64,000 nt of DNA from positions 62,001-126,000 of the forward strand of contig NZ_JAQJZJ010000007.1 of assembly GCF_027988105.1 (NCBI RefSeq), read 5' to 3'. The notes beneath the pieces were generated by a model. The model ran no database searches, was not told the DNA's origin, and was given only the letters and a program-made list of their open reading frames with translations. Position numbers and translations under genes: made by a program. This document shows, piece after piece, positions 42,776 through 53,042 of the stretch (positions are counted from its first letter, which is position 1; every line of letters begins with the position of its first letter). The stretch comes from Pseudomonas aestuarii. Lineage in GTDB: Bacteria > Pseudomonadota > Gammaproteobacteria > Pseudomonadales > Pseudomonadaceae.

Positions 42776-43590
42776 TGCCGAGTTGGGTCGACGGTCAGCC
42801 GCTGGAGTGGCTCTCCGTCAAGGACCGTGGTCTGGCTTACGGCGATGGACTGTTCGAGACCATCGCCGTCAGTGGTGGCATTCCCGCTTTGCTGGAGCGG
42901 CACCTGGCGCGGCTCGGTGACGGTTGCGCGCGCCTGCTGATCGATCTCGATCTGGCGGTGGTGCGGGCAGAGCTGCTGGCGTTCAGTCGTGAGCTGGGCG
43001 ATGGCGTGGCCAAGTTGATCGTCACCCGCGGCGACGGTTTGCGCGGTTATGCGCCGCCACAGGCCGGGTCGCCGCGACGGATACTGCAGGGCAGCGCCAA
43101 ACCAGCTTATCCGGCCGGCAACGCAGAGCTGGGTGTGCGTTTGTTCCCCTGCGCCACGCGACTGGCCGAACAGCCGCTGTTGGCCGGGATCAAGCATTTG
43201 AATCGGCTCGAGCAGGTGCTCGCGCGTGCCGAGTGGCAGGACGCCGAGCACGCCGAAGGCTTGATGCTGGATGCTTCGGGGCGGGTGATCGAGGGCGTCT
43301 TCAGTAATCTGTTTCTGGTGCAGGATGGTGTCTTGCTCACGCCTGATCTTTCCCGTTGCGGGGTAGCCGGAGTGATGCGTGCCGAACTGCTGGCGCAGGT
43401 GCAGGCCCAGGGGATCCGCTGCGATGTGCGCGATATCGGTGTCGATGCATTGCTGCAGGCCGACGAAGTTTTTCTCTGCAACAGCCTCTATGGCGTCTGG
43501 CCAGTCCACTCCCTGCAATGGCATCAGTGGTCGGTTGGTCCGCTGACCCGTAAACTGCAGGTCATAGCCTGCGACTTACTGGACAGCTGA
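42775..43590 (+). CDS. pabC: aminodeoxychorismate lyase
   Basis: A 271-residue fold-type IV PLP enzyme that releases p-aminobenzoate from aminodeoxychorismate for folate synthesis. Seen: KDRGLAYGDGLFETI near the N-terminus, GIKHLNRLEQVLAR with the PLP Lys near residue 139, and SNLFLVQDG. ATG at 42775 overlaps the fabF stop (TGATG). Confidence 0.95.
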   Translation: MPSWVDGQPLEWLSVKDRGLAYGDGLFETIAVSGGIPALLERHLARLGDGCARLLIDLDLAVVRAELLAFSRELGDGVAKLIVTRGDGLRGYAPPQAGSPRRILQGSAKPAYPAGNAELGVRLFPCATRLAEQPLLAGIKHLNRLEQVLARAEWQDAEHAEGLMLDASGRVIEGVFSNLFLVQDGVLLTPDLSRCGVAGVMRAELLAQVQAQGIRCDVRDIGVDALLQADEVFLCNSLYGVWPVHSLQWHQWSVGPLTRKLQVIACDLLDS

Positions 43591-43593
43591 TTC

Positions 43594-46268
<2,675 letters not shown>

Positions 46269-46304
46269 AATCGGCCATCAAGTAATGAAAACCAGGAACG
46301 CCGC

Positions 46305-46661
46305 ATGAGCTTGCCACCTAATTTGGGCCCGCGTAACGGAATCCTGTCTTTGACCATCAAAGACAAATCCGTGCTCTATGCCGCTTACATGCCCTTTATC
46401 AAAAATGGTGGGCTGTTTATCCCGACCAACAAGAGTTACAAGCTTGGCGATGAAGTGTTCATGTTGCTCAACCTGATGGATGAACCAGAAAAGATCCCGG
46501 TCGCCGGCAAGGTGGTGTGGATCACGCCCAAGGGCGCACAGGGCAACCGCGCGGCAGGAGTCGGCGTGCAGTTCAATGACGGTGACAACACCGCGCGGAA
46601 CAAGATCGAGACCTATCTGGCGGGTGCGCTCAAGTCGGATCGGCCAACCCATACCATGTAA
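46305..46661 (+). CDS. pilZ: type IV pilus protein PilZ
   Basis: A 118-residue protein, the founding member of the PilZ domain, required for type IV pilus assembly through FimX and PilB. The cyclic di-GMP motifs RxxxR and D/NxSxxG are absent (the loop reads FIKNGGLFIPT), as is normal for true PilZ. It lies after holB as in P. aeruginosa. Confidence 0.96.
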   Translation: MSLPPNLGPRNGILSLTIKDKSVLYAAYMPFIKNGGLFIPTNKSYKLGDEVFMLLNLMDEPEKIPVAGKVVWITPKGAQGNRAAGVGVQFNDGDNTARNKIETYLAGALKSDRPTHTM

Positions 46662-46677
46662 CTGCAGGCGCAAGTCC

Positions 46678-46738
46678 CAAGCTGCAAACCACAAGTAAGC
46701 TAATGCGCTTCGGTTTTTGGCTTGTGGCTCGCAGCTTG
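46678..46738. repeat. inverted repeat between pilZ and tatD
   Basis: CAAGCTGCAAACCACAAG (46678-46695) pairs with CTTGTGGCTCGCAGCTTG (46721-46738) at 16 of 18 positions, and related GCTTG words continue to 46752. This looks like a decayed copy of the GCAAGC/GCTTGC intergenic palindromes common in pseudomonads. It may act as a transcript-stabilising or terminating hairpin. Confidence 0.65.
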
Positions 46739-46754
46739 TCGCTTGAGGCTTGCC

Positions 46755-47537
46755 ATGCTAATCGATTCCCACTGTCATCTCGATCGCCTCGATCTGACGG
46801 CCCATGGCGGCTCCCTCGATGCTGCGCTGGATGCAGCGCGGGCGCGCGGCGTTGGTCATTTTCTCTGTATCGGTGTTAGTGCCGACAATGCCGCGGCAGT
46901 CAAAAGCCTGGCCGAGCGTTATACCGATGTCGATTGCTCGGTCGGCGTGCATCCGCTGGATCTCGATCCGGGCGCGGCCCCCGTCCTGGACTGGTTGCTG
47001 GCCGAACTGAACCACCCTCGGGTGGTGGCCATCGGTGAAACCGGGCTGGACTACCACTACGAACCGCAAGCTGCAGAATCCCAGCAGCAGGCCTTCCGTC
47101 TGCACCTGCAGGCCGCCCAGATCACTGGCAAGCCGGTGATCGTGCATACCCGGGAGGCGCGTGCCGATACCCTGGCCTTGCTGCGCGAGGCCGCCTTGCC
47201 GCAGGCCGGGGTGTTGCACTGCTTCACCGAAGACTGGGCGATGGCCAAGGCGGCGCTGGATCTCGGTTTTTATATTTCCCTGTCCGGTATCGTCACCTTT
47301 CGCAATGCCGAAGCGCTGCGCGAAGTCGCCCGCCAAGTGCCAATCGATCGCTTGCTGGTGGAAACCGACTCGCCATACCTGGCGCCGGTGCCGCACCGTG
47401 GCAAGCCTAATCTGCCGGAATATGTCCGCGACGTGGCCGAGTATCTGGCGCTGTTGCGGGGCGTGAGTTTCGAGCAGTTGGCCGAGCAGACCAGCGCCAA
47501 CTTCAAGCGTCTTTTCCCGCTTGCACGGGTTGCCTGA
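46755..47537 (+). CDS. tatD: TatD-family metal-dependent DNase
   Basis: A 260-residue amidohydrolase-fold nuclease. Metal ligands are visible in IDSHCHLDRLD, GETGLDYHYE, HTREA, HCFTED and ETDSPYLAPV. TatD-type enzymes are 3' exonucleases linked to repair and DNA turnover. The paralogue type (YcfH-like) usually follows holB and pilZ, as here. ATG at 46755. Confidence 0.93.
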   Translation: MLIDSHCHLDRLDLTAHGGSLDAALDAARARGVGHFLCIGVSADNAAAVKSLAERYTDVDCSVGVHPLDLDPGAAPVLDWLLAELNHPRVVAIGETGLDYHYEPQAAESQQQAFRLHLQAAQITGKPVIVHTREARADTLALLREAALPQAGVLHCFTEDWAMAKAALDLGFYISLSGIVTFRNAEALREVARQVPIDRLLVETDSPYLAPVPHRGKPNLPEYVRDVAEYLALLRGVSFEQLAEQTSANFKRLFPLARVA

Positions 47538-47645
47538 GGTCCGCGCTGGCTGATGTCCGGTGAGCGCAATGCGGACCGTCAGATGCACGCCACGATCCGC
47601 GGGGCGCTACTCGTCGAAGGCTGTATGCCGTGAATAATCGGCGAG

Positions 47646-47683
47646 GCAAAAAAAACCCGGGTTCTGGGGGGGAATCCGGGTTA
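47646..47683 (-). terminator. terminator of the small RNA
   Basis: Stem AACCCGG (47676-47682 on the minus strand) with CCGGGTT (47660-47654), C-rich loop, followed by eight T on the minus strand (A at 47648-47655). It is oriented for minus-strand transcription. Confidence 0.88.
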
Positions 47684-47767
47684 AGACCATTAGGAGTAAA
47701 TCAAGGCACGCGGTCCACGGTACCTTGCCTGGCGGGACACTTGGGGGGAGATGCCGCGCGCCAGTAC
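47648..47767 (-). ncRNA. rgsA: probable RgsA (P16) small RNA
   Basis: Between tatD and the minus-strand aminotransferase gene there is a 120-base unit with promoter and terminator but no reading frame. On the minus strand, AATACT (47778-47773, in context CAATACT, close to the sigma-S -10 CTATACT) precedes a start near 47767. It ends at hairpin AACCCGG/CCGGGTT (47654-47660, 47676-47682) followed by eight T. In P. aeruginosa the RpoS-dependent, GacA-influenced sRNA RgsA is annotated as PA2958.1 next to tatD and is about 120 nt. Identity rests on position, size and promoter type, not on sequence comparison. Confidence 0.7.
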
Positions 47768-47772
47768 TTCTG

Positions 47773-47801
47773 AGTATTGGCGAAGTTTGCCGAACGTCCA
47801 G
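47773..47801 (-). promoter_or_regulatory. sigma-S-like promoter of the small RNA
   Basis: Minus strand: weak -35 CTGGAC (47801-47796), 17-base spacer, AATACT preceded by C. A poor -35 with a C before the -10 is typical of sigma-S use. Confidence 0.5.
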
Positions 47802-47857
47802 GCCCATTAGGCTCATTTTTTAAACAGATTTGGAATACCTGGCCGGCTGTTGAGTCC

Positions 47858-48991
47858 TCATCCTGCTGCGAACTGGTGCAGCAGGCTCAAGGTTTCCTCT
47901 ATGACCCGTGCCTCGCTGTAAAAATGTGGGGACAGGCGGATGCCGGCGCCGCGTTTTGCACAAATCACCTGTTCAGACCTAAGGCGCTGGAAAAGTGACT
48001 GGTTATCCCAGCCGGCGAGGCTGAAGGTGACAATCCCGGCGCGACGAGCCGGGTCAGTCGGGCTGTGCAGTGTGATGCCAGGCATGCCGCTCAGGCCGTC
48101 GAGCAGCCATTGCGCGCGCTCCTGTACGGCCTTGCCGACCTCGATCATGCCGACTTCCTCGAGGAGCGACAGGCTGGCTTCCAGTGCCATGGCCCCGAGC
48201 ATATTCGGGCTGCCGCATTCAAAGCGCCTGGCCGAGTGCGCGGGTTGCCAGTCCTGGCGCAGGTAGTCGCCGTGGTGTTCGAGCATATGCCAGCCGTATT
48301 CATGCAATTCAAGCTGGGCGCGCAGATCACTGCGGCAATAGAACACGCCAAGCCCTTCCGGGCCGAGCAACCATTTATGTCCGTCGGCCATGGCAAAGGC
48401 GCACTGGCAGGCCTGGACATCGAAGGGCAGGGCGCCAAGCTGCTGGATTGCATCGATACACAACAAGACGCCGCGTTGCTGACAGCCATGGCCGAGGCGC
48501 TGCAGGTCCAGGCGCAGGCCGCTGGCGTATTGCACGGCACTGATTGACAGCAGCCGGGTACGCGGGCCGCAGGCGCTGAGCAGGTTGGTTTCCGGGTCGC
48601 CGCTATGCAGGTCGACCTTGATGACCTCGACCCCTTGCGGCTTGAGCGCCTCCCAGACCACACGGTTGGAGGAGAACTCCTCGTTGCTGATCACCACCTG
48701 ATCGCCCGCATGCCAGTCCAGGCCGAAAGCCACGAAGGACAACGCCTCCGAGGTGCTTTTGACCAGCGCGATATCGTCACTGCCGGGGGCATTGAGCAGG
48801 CGCGTCAGGCGTTCGCGCAGACGGTGTTCCACTATCAGCCACTGCGCATAATCGCGGGCGCCAACCTGGGTGTTCTGTTTGGCAAATCGCTTGACCGCCA
48901 GCACTGCCCGCCGCGGCCAAGGCGCAATTGCGGCGTGGTTCAGGTACCGGAGACCGGGAAGTTGCGGAAACTCGTCATGAATGCCATACAT
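47858..48991 (-). CDS. class V aminotransferase-like PLP protein
   Basis: A 377-residue fold-type I PLP enzyme related to cysteine desulfurases and isopenicillin epimerases. Seen: NHAAIAPWPRRAV at the N-terminus, KSTSEALSFVAFGL with the phosphate-binding loop, ISAVQYASG, CIDAIQQLGALPFDV and ADGHKWLLGPEGLGVFYC, whose Lys near residue 227 binds PLP. A C-terminal mobile Cys loop of the SufS type (RxGxHC) is not evident, so sulfur transfer is doubtful. It matches the hypothetical gene beside tatD in P. aeruginosa. Substrate unknown. Confidence 0.85.
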   Translation of the reverse strand: MYGIHDEFPQLPGLRYLNHAAIAPWPRRAVLAVKRFAKQNTQVGARDYAQWLIVEHRLRERLTRLLNAPGSDDIALVKSTSEALSFVAFGLDWHAGDQVVISNEEFSSNRVVWEALKPQGVEVIKVDLHSGDPETNLLSACGPRTRLLSISAVQYASGLRLDLQRLGHGCQQRGVLLCIDAIQQLGALPFDVQACQCAFAMADGHKWLLGPEGLGVFYCRSDLRAQLELHEYGWHMLEHHGDYLRQDWQPAHSARRFECGSPNMLGAMALEASLSLLEEVGMIEVGKAVQERAQWLLDGLSGMPGITLHSPTDPARRAGIVTFSLAGWDNQSLFQRLRSEQVICAKRGAGIRLSPHFYSEARVIEETLSLLHQFAAG

Positions 48992-49067
48992 GGTCGGATG
49001 ATCCGTGCAATTTTGCGCTAGTTAGGCATAATACTCGGCTTCGATTTTCGACCTCTTAGTCCTTCTT

Positions 49068-49706
49068 ATGCAGAATGAACCCCGTAAGGTCCGTGAGTTT
49101 CGCCGCCGCGAACAGGAAATTCTCGACACAGCGTTGAAACTGTTCCTTGAGCAGGGTGAAGACAGCGTTACTGTCGAGATGATCGCTGACGCCGTCGGTA
49201 TCGGCAAAGGCACCATCTACAAGCACTTCAAGTCCAAGGCGGAGATCTACCTGCGCTTGATGCTCGACTATGAGCGTGACTTGAACGAGTTGCTGCACTC
49301 GGCCGACATCGACCGTGATAAGGAAGCGCTGTCACGCGCCTACTTCGAGTTTCGCATGCGCGATCCGCAACGCTACCGCTTGTTCGACCGCCTGGAAGAA
49401 AAGGTGGTCAAGGGCAATCAGGTGCCGGAACTGGTCGAGCAGTTGCACAAGATCCGCGCCTCCAATTTTGAACGTCTGACTCAGCTGATCAAGGGCCGTA
49501 TCGCCGAAGGCAAACTGGAAGACGTGCCACCCTATTTCCATTATTGCGCGGCCTGGGCGTTGGTGCATGGCGCCGTGGCGCTCTATCACTCGCCGTTCTG
49601 GAGCAATGTGCTGGAAGATCAGGAGGGATTCTTCCAGTTCCTCATGGATATCGGCGTGCGCATGGGCAACAAGCGCAAGCGAGACAGCGAAACCCCGTCT
49701 AGTTGA
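49068..49706 (+). CDS. TetR-family regulator
   Basis: A 212-residue regulator with an N-terminal helix-turn-helix (ILDTALKLFLEQG ... VEMIADAVGIGKGTIYKHFKSK) and a helical ligand-binding domain ending in a basic tail KRKRDSE. It is divergent from the aminotransferase gene across 76 bases, where CATAAT (49027-49032) may serve as its -10. Targets may be either neighbour or itself; the ligand is unknown. Equivalent in place to PA2957. Confidence 0.9.
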   Translation: MQNEPRKVREFRRREQEILDTALKLFLEQGEDSVTVEMIADAVGIGKGTIYKHFKSKAEIYLRLMLDYERDLNELLHSADIDRDKEALSRAYFEFRMRDPQRYRLFDRLEEKVVKGNQVPELVEQLHKIRASNFERLTQLIKGRIAEGKLEDVPPYFHYCAAWALVHGAVALYHSPFWSNVLEDQEGFFQFLMDIGVRMGNKRKRDSETPSS

Positions 49707-49795
49707 CGGTATTCGTCCGGTTGATAGCGCATACAGTGCATGTGCCATAGCGGAATGCGGCGATATACTCCGAGTACTGTTAATCGGAGTCCTCC

Positions 49796-50764
49796 ATGAT
49801 TGTTGACCGCCAAGGTAGACGCTTTCGCAATCTGCGAGTAAGTCTGACCGCCGCCTGTAATTACGCCTGTACCTACTGCGTGCCCGACGGCAAGCGCCTG
49901 GTCGCGGCGCAGGACGAGCTGTCCGCCGAGGCCATGGTGCGTGGCGTCGGCTACCTGATCGAAGCTGCGGGTATCGAGCGTCTGCGGATTACCGGTGGCG
50001 AGCCCCTGGTCAGTCCGAAGCTGGAGGCGTTTCTGCGCGGCGTCAGCCCGCTGGGGTTGGCCGATATCAGTCTGACCAGCAACGGCCAGCTGCTCTCGCG
50101 CAAGCTGCCGTTGCTGCTGGAAAACGGCATTCGCCGCCTCAACGTTTCCCTGGATACCCTTGATCCCGTTGCTTTCCGGACCATTGCCCGCGGCGGTGAT
50201 CTGCCCACTGTCCTGGCTGGGTTGGACGAAGCGCATGCCGCCGGCATGCGGATCAAACTCAATATGGTGCCGCTACGCGGGCAGAACCTCGATCAGGTGC
50301 TGCCGTTGCTGGATTATTGTCTGGCGCGCGGTTTCGAGCTGCGCTTTATCGAGCTGATGCGCATGGGCCATCTGGCGCGTGACGGCAACAGTTTCCTGCG
50401 CCAGTTCGTCGGCATGCCCGAGCTGTTGGCCATGATTGGCGAGCGCTATGACTATATCCAGGCCAATGCGCCGGTGGATGCCACTGCGTTGCGCTACGAG
50501 GTGCCGGGGCAGGGGTTTTTCGGTGTGATTGCCAATGAAAGTGTGCCGTTCTGCCGGACGTGTTCACGCTTGCGCCTGTCGTCGACTGGTTGGCTGCATG
50601 GCTGTCTGTCGTCGAGCAACCGCCACTATGTCGGCGACCTGCTCGATAAGCCGCGTCACCAGGCTTTACCTGCGTTGCAGGGGTTATTGGTCAAGGCGCT
50701 GGGTGACAAGCAGGAGGTGGCCTTTTCCGGGGGCGTGACCGTCATGAAGATTATTGGAGGGTGA
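49796..50764 (+). CDS. moaA: MoaA-like radical SAM GTP cyclase
   Basis: A 322-residue protein. N-terminal cluster CNYACTYC (Cx3Cx2C), GGEPLVSP, TSNGQLLSRK, SLDTLDPVAF, FIELMRMGH, and a second cluster CRTCSRLRLS...C with C-x2-C-x13-C spacing. The two Arg of CxRxR and an Arg before the first cluster, which bind GTP in MoaA, are present, and the protein ends in IGG like MoaA, whose Gly-Gly tail enters the active site. So the residues for 3',8-cyclisation of GTP in molybdopterin synthesis are kept, but no moaBCDE gene is near, and pseudomonads have other moaA copies. ATG at 49796 follows GGAG at 49786-49789. Confidence 0.8.
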   Translation: MIVDRQGRRFRNLRVSLTAACNYACTYCVPDGKRLVAAQDELSAEAMVRGVGYLIEAAGIERLRITGGEPLVSPKLEAFLRGVSPLGLADISLTSNGQLLSRKLPLLLENGIRRLNVSLDTLDPVAFRTIARGGDLPTVLAGLDEAHAAGMRIKLNMVPLRGQNLDQVLPLLDYCLARGFELRFIELMRMGHLARDGNSFLRQFVGMPELLAMIGERYDYIQANAPVDATALRYEVPGQGFFGVIANESVPFCRTCSRLRLSSTGWLHGCLSSSNRHYVGDLLDKPRHQALPALQGLLVKALGDKQEVAFSGGVTVMKIIGG

Positions 50765-50833
50765 GCGTCGCAAGCCGCAAAAGGGGTGATTTCTATTGGT
50801 TGGGCAAGGCATCCTGGCTTGACGCTAAAAAGT

Positions 50834-51724
50834 ATGACTGATTTCCCGATTGCCTATATCGAACCGGTATTCCGCCCGCCAAGCGAGGCCCACTCGCTGA
50901 TTCTGCCGGTGACCAACGGCTGCTCCTGGAATAACTGCACCTTTTGCGAGATGTACACCGAGGGTCAGAAGAAATTCCGCGCCCGGGATGAGCGGGAGGT
51001 GCTGGACGAAATTCGCCGCGCCGGTGAGCGGCTGATCGTGCAGCGGGTGTTTCTTGCCGATGGCGATGCCCTGGTGCTGCCGACGCGACGTTTGCTGGTC
51101 ATCCTATCGGCCATTCGTGAGTACATGCCGGGTGTCGAACGGGTCTCCAGCTATTGCCTGCCGCGCAATTTGCGCAAGAAATCGGTCGATGAACTGAAGG
51201 AACTGGCCGATGCCGGGCTTCGTATGGCCTATGTAGGCTGCGAGTCGGGTGACGATGAGGTGCTGACGCGGGTCAACAAGGGCGAAACCTTCGAGTCCAG
51301 TCTGAGTGCCCTGGACAAGCTTGGCCAGGCCGGGATTACGCGTTCGGTGATGATCCTCAATGGTCTTGGTGGAATCACCTTAAGCGGGCAGCATGCCGAT
51401 AACTCGGCGCGTCTGATGAATGCCGCGCAACCGGAATTCCTCTCGACCCTGGTAGTCAGCTTTCCCCAGGGCGAGGCACGTTTTCGCCAGGCGTTCGCCG
51501 ATTATCAGGCGTTGGGCCAGCAGCAGCTGTTCATTGAGGTCGAGCGTCTGTTGCGTGGCCTCGAACTGCGCGACACGGTATTTCGCAGCGATCATGCCTC
51601 CAACTATCTGGTACTCAAAGGCATCCTGGGTGAGGACAAGCCGCGTCTGCTGGCGCAGGTGCGCGCCGCCATCGAACAGCCGCAGGGCGCCGGGTTGCGT
51701 CAGGAGTGGCAGCGCGGCCTGTAA
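50834..51724 (+). CDS. radical SAM protein with Cx4Cx2C cluster motif
   Basis: A 296-residue radical SAM protein of the Elp3/MiaB-like superfamily. The cluster motif reads NGCSWNNCTFCEMY, that is Cx4Cx2C rather than the standard Cx3Cx2C; this spacing is known in a widely spread uncharacterised family with NxCTFCxMY. GCESGDDEVLTRVNKG near residue 140 matches the SAM-binding strand pattern. No extra FeS cluster or B12 domain is visible. ATG at 50834. The 69 bases after the MoaA-like stop hold a small inverted repeat (GCGTC..AAGCC with GGCTTGACGC, 50765-50825). Function unknown. Confidence 0.82.
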   Translation: MTDFPIAYIEPVFRPPSEAHSLILPVTNGCSWNNCTFCEMYTEGQKKFRARDEREVLDEIRRAGERLIVQRVFLADGDALVLPTRRLLVILSAIREYMPGVERVSSYCLPRNLRKKSVDELKELADAGLRMAYVGCESGDDEVLTRVNKGETFESSLSALDKLGQAGITRSVMILNGLGGITLSGQHADNSARLMNAAQPEFLSTLVVSFPQGEARFRQAFADYQALGQQQLFIEVERLLRGLELRDTVFRSDHASNYLVLKGILGEDKPRLLAQVRAAIEQPQGAGLRQEWQRGL

Positions 51725-51788
51725 TGGCGTGGAATCTGCATTACTGCGCTATCCGCCGGCATTCCGTCGCCGGCACGGGAGGAGAGTG

Positions 51789-52391
51789 ATGCGCAGTCTG
51801 ATGTTAGTCCTGGCACTGTTGGCCCTGGGCGGTTGCATGAAGGTCAGCGACTTGGCCGATGGCGCCGCCTATCAATTGCGCGATGCCGGTTTTCTCGATC
51901 ATGGGAGAACCGAGCGCATGGCCTCGCGGCGCCTGCAACAGGACTCCTTCATCTATATCGCCCAAGGGCACTTCGTTCCCCCCGGCGCAGCCTATCCGCG
52001 CCCGAATGTGGTGGCGGAAGAGGCATTCAAGGGTTTCGTCGAGTATTTCCCGCTGGTTCGTCGGGCGCGCGGCCCGGCCGGGCTGGAGGAGGCCATGGGG
52101 CAGGCGCGCGCCGCCGGCGCGCATTATCTGCTCTACACCCGCTTTGCCTATGCCGATGATCGTATCGGCAACGGGGACGAGTGGGCGGATCAGCAGGCGC
52201 TGGATCGGCTCGGCACCGACCGTAGCGTCATTCAGTTGATGCTGATCGAGACCAATACCCGTTATTTGGTCGATACTGCGCGAATTCGCAACCTTGGCGG
52301 CTTCCTGACGTTCTATGATGCCAAACCAGAAGATTTGCTCGGTCCGCCGCTGCGCGATTATGCCCGCAGCCTGATTGGGCTGAGCCGCTAA
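51789..52391 (+). CDS. DUF4823-family lipoprotein
   Basis: A 200-residue protein with signal peptide and lipobox ALGGC at about residue 16. The mature part contains FIYIAQGHFVPPG, VVAEEAFKGFVEYFPLV, an AAGAHYLLYTRFAYADD stretch and DRSVIQLMLIETNTRYLVDTARI, the pattern of DUF4823 lipoproteins that include DUF4136-like beta strands. The role is unknown. GGAGAG sits before the ATG. Confidence 0.8.
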   Translation: MRSLMLVLALLALGGCMKVSDLADGAAYQLRDAGFLDHGRTERMASRRLQQDSFIYIAQGHFVPPGAAYPRPNVVAEEAFKGFVEYFPLVRRARGPAGLEEAMGQARAAGAHYLLYTRFAYADDRIGNGDEWADQQALDRLGTDRSVIQLMLIETNTRYLVDTARIRNLGGFLTFYDAKPEDLLGPPLRDYARSLIGLSR

Positions 52392-52401
52392 GGAAACCCG
52401 C

Positions 52402-52971
52402 ATGACCGACTCAGGCACAAAAGCCGGCGACCTGCTGGCGCAGATTCCCAAAAGCGAGAAGAAGGGCTTGCCGCCCGTGCATCTGTGGAACCCGGACTTT
52501 TGCGGCGATATCGACATGCGCATCGCCCGTGACGGTAGCTGGTTCTACATGGGCACCCCGATCGGGCGCAAGCCGATGGTCAAGTTGTTCTCCACCATCA
52601 TCCGCCGCGATGGTGACGATTACTTCCTGATCACCCCGGTGGAGAAGGTCGGCATCAAGGTCGACGATGCGCCCTTCGTTGCCGTCAGTCTGCAGGTGGA
52701 CGGTGAGGGCGAGGCGCAGGTGCTGCGCTTCACCACTAACGTCGAGGAGGAGGCCATCGCCGGCGCCGAGCATCCGCTGCGCGTGGTGCTTGATGAACAG
52801 ACCCAGGAGCCGGCGCCCTACGTGCATGTGCGCAGCAACCTGGAGGCATTGATTCACCGCAATGTGTTTTATCAGCTGGTCGAGCTGGCGGTGCCGCGCG
52901 AGATCGACGGTAAGACCTGGTTGGGGGTGTGGAGCAGTGGCGAGTTCTTCCCGATTGGGCCAGAGCCCTAG
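52402..52971 (+). CDS. DUF1285 protein
   Basis: A 189-residue soluble protein with PPVHLWNPDFCGDIDMRIARDGSWFYMGTPIGRKPMVKLF and DDYFLITPVEKVGI, the DUF1285 signature. A structure is known for a family member (two beta-rich subdomains) but no activity. Ten bases after the lipoprotein gene; same operon likely. Confidence 0.9.
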   Translation: MTDSGTKAGDLLAQIPKSEKKGLPPVHLWNPDFCGDIDMRIARDGSWFYMGTPIGRKPMVKLFSTIIRRDGDDYFLITPVEKVGIKVDDAPFVAVSLQVDGEGEAQVLRFTTNVEEEAIAGAEHPLRVVLDEQTQEPAPYVHVRSNLEALIHRNVFYQLVELAVPREIDGKTWLGVWSSGEFFPIGPEP

Positions 52972-53007
52972 GGCTCGGCAAAAAAGGGCGCACGCTGCGG
53001 CGCTCAA

Positions 53008-53036
53008 GAAAAAGGCTCCCGCGGGAGCCTTTTTTG
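53008..53036. terminator. bidirectional terminator between the DUF1285 gene and etfD
   Basis: Perfect palindrome GGCTCCCGCGGGAGCC (53014-53029) with an A-run before and a T-run after. Confidence 0.93.
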
Positions 53037-53042
53037 CGCATC

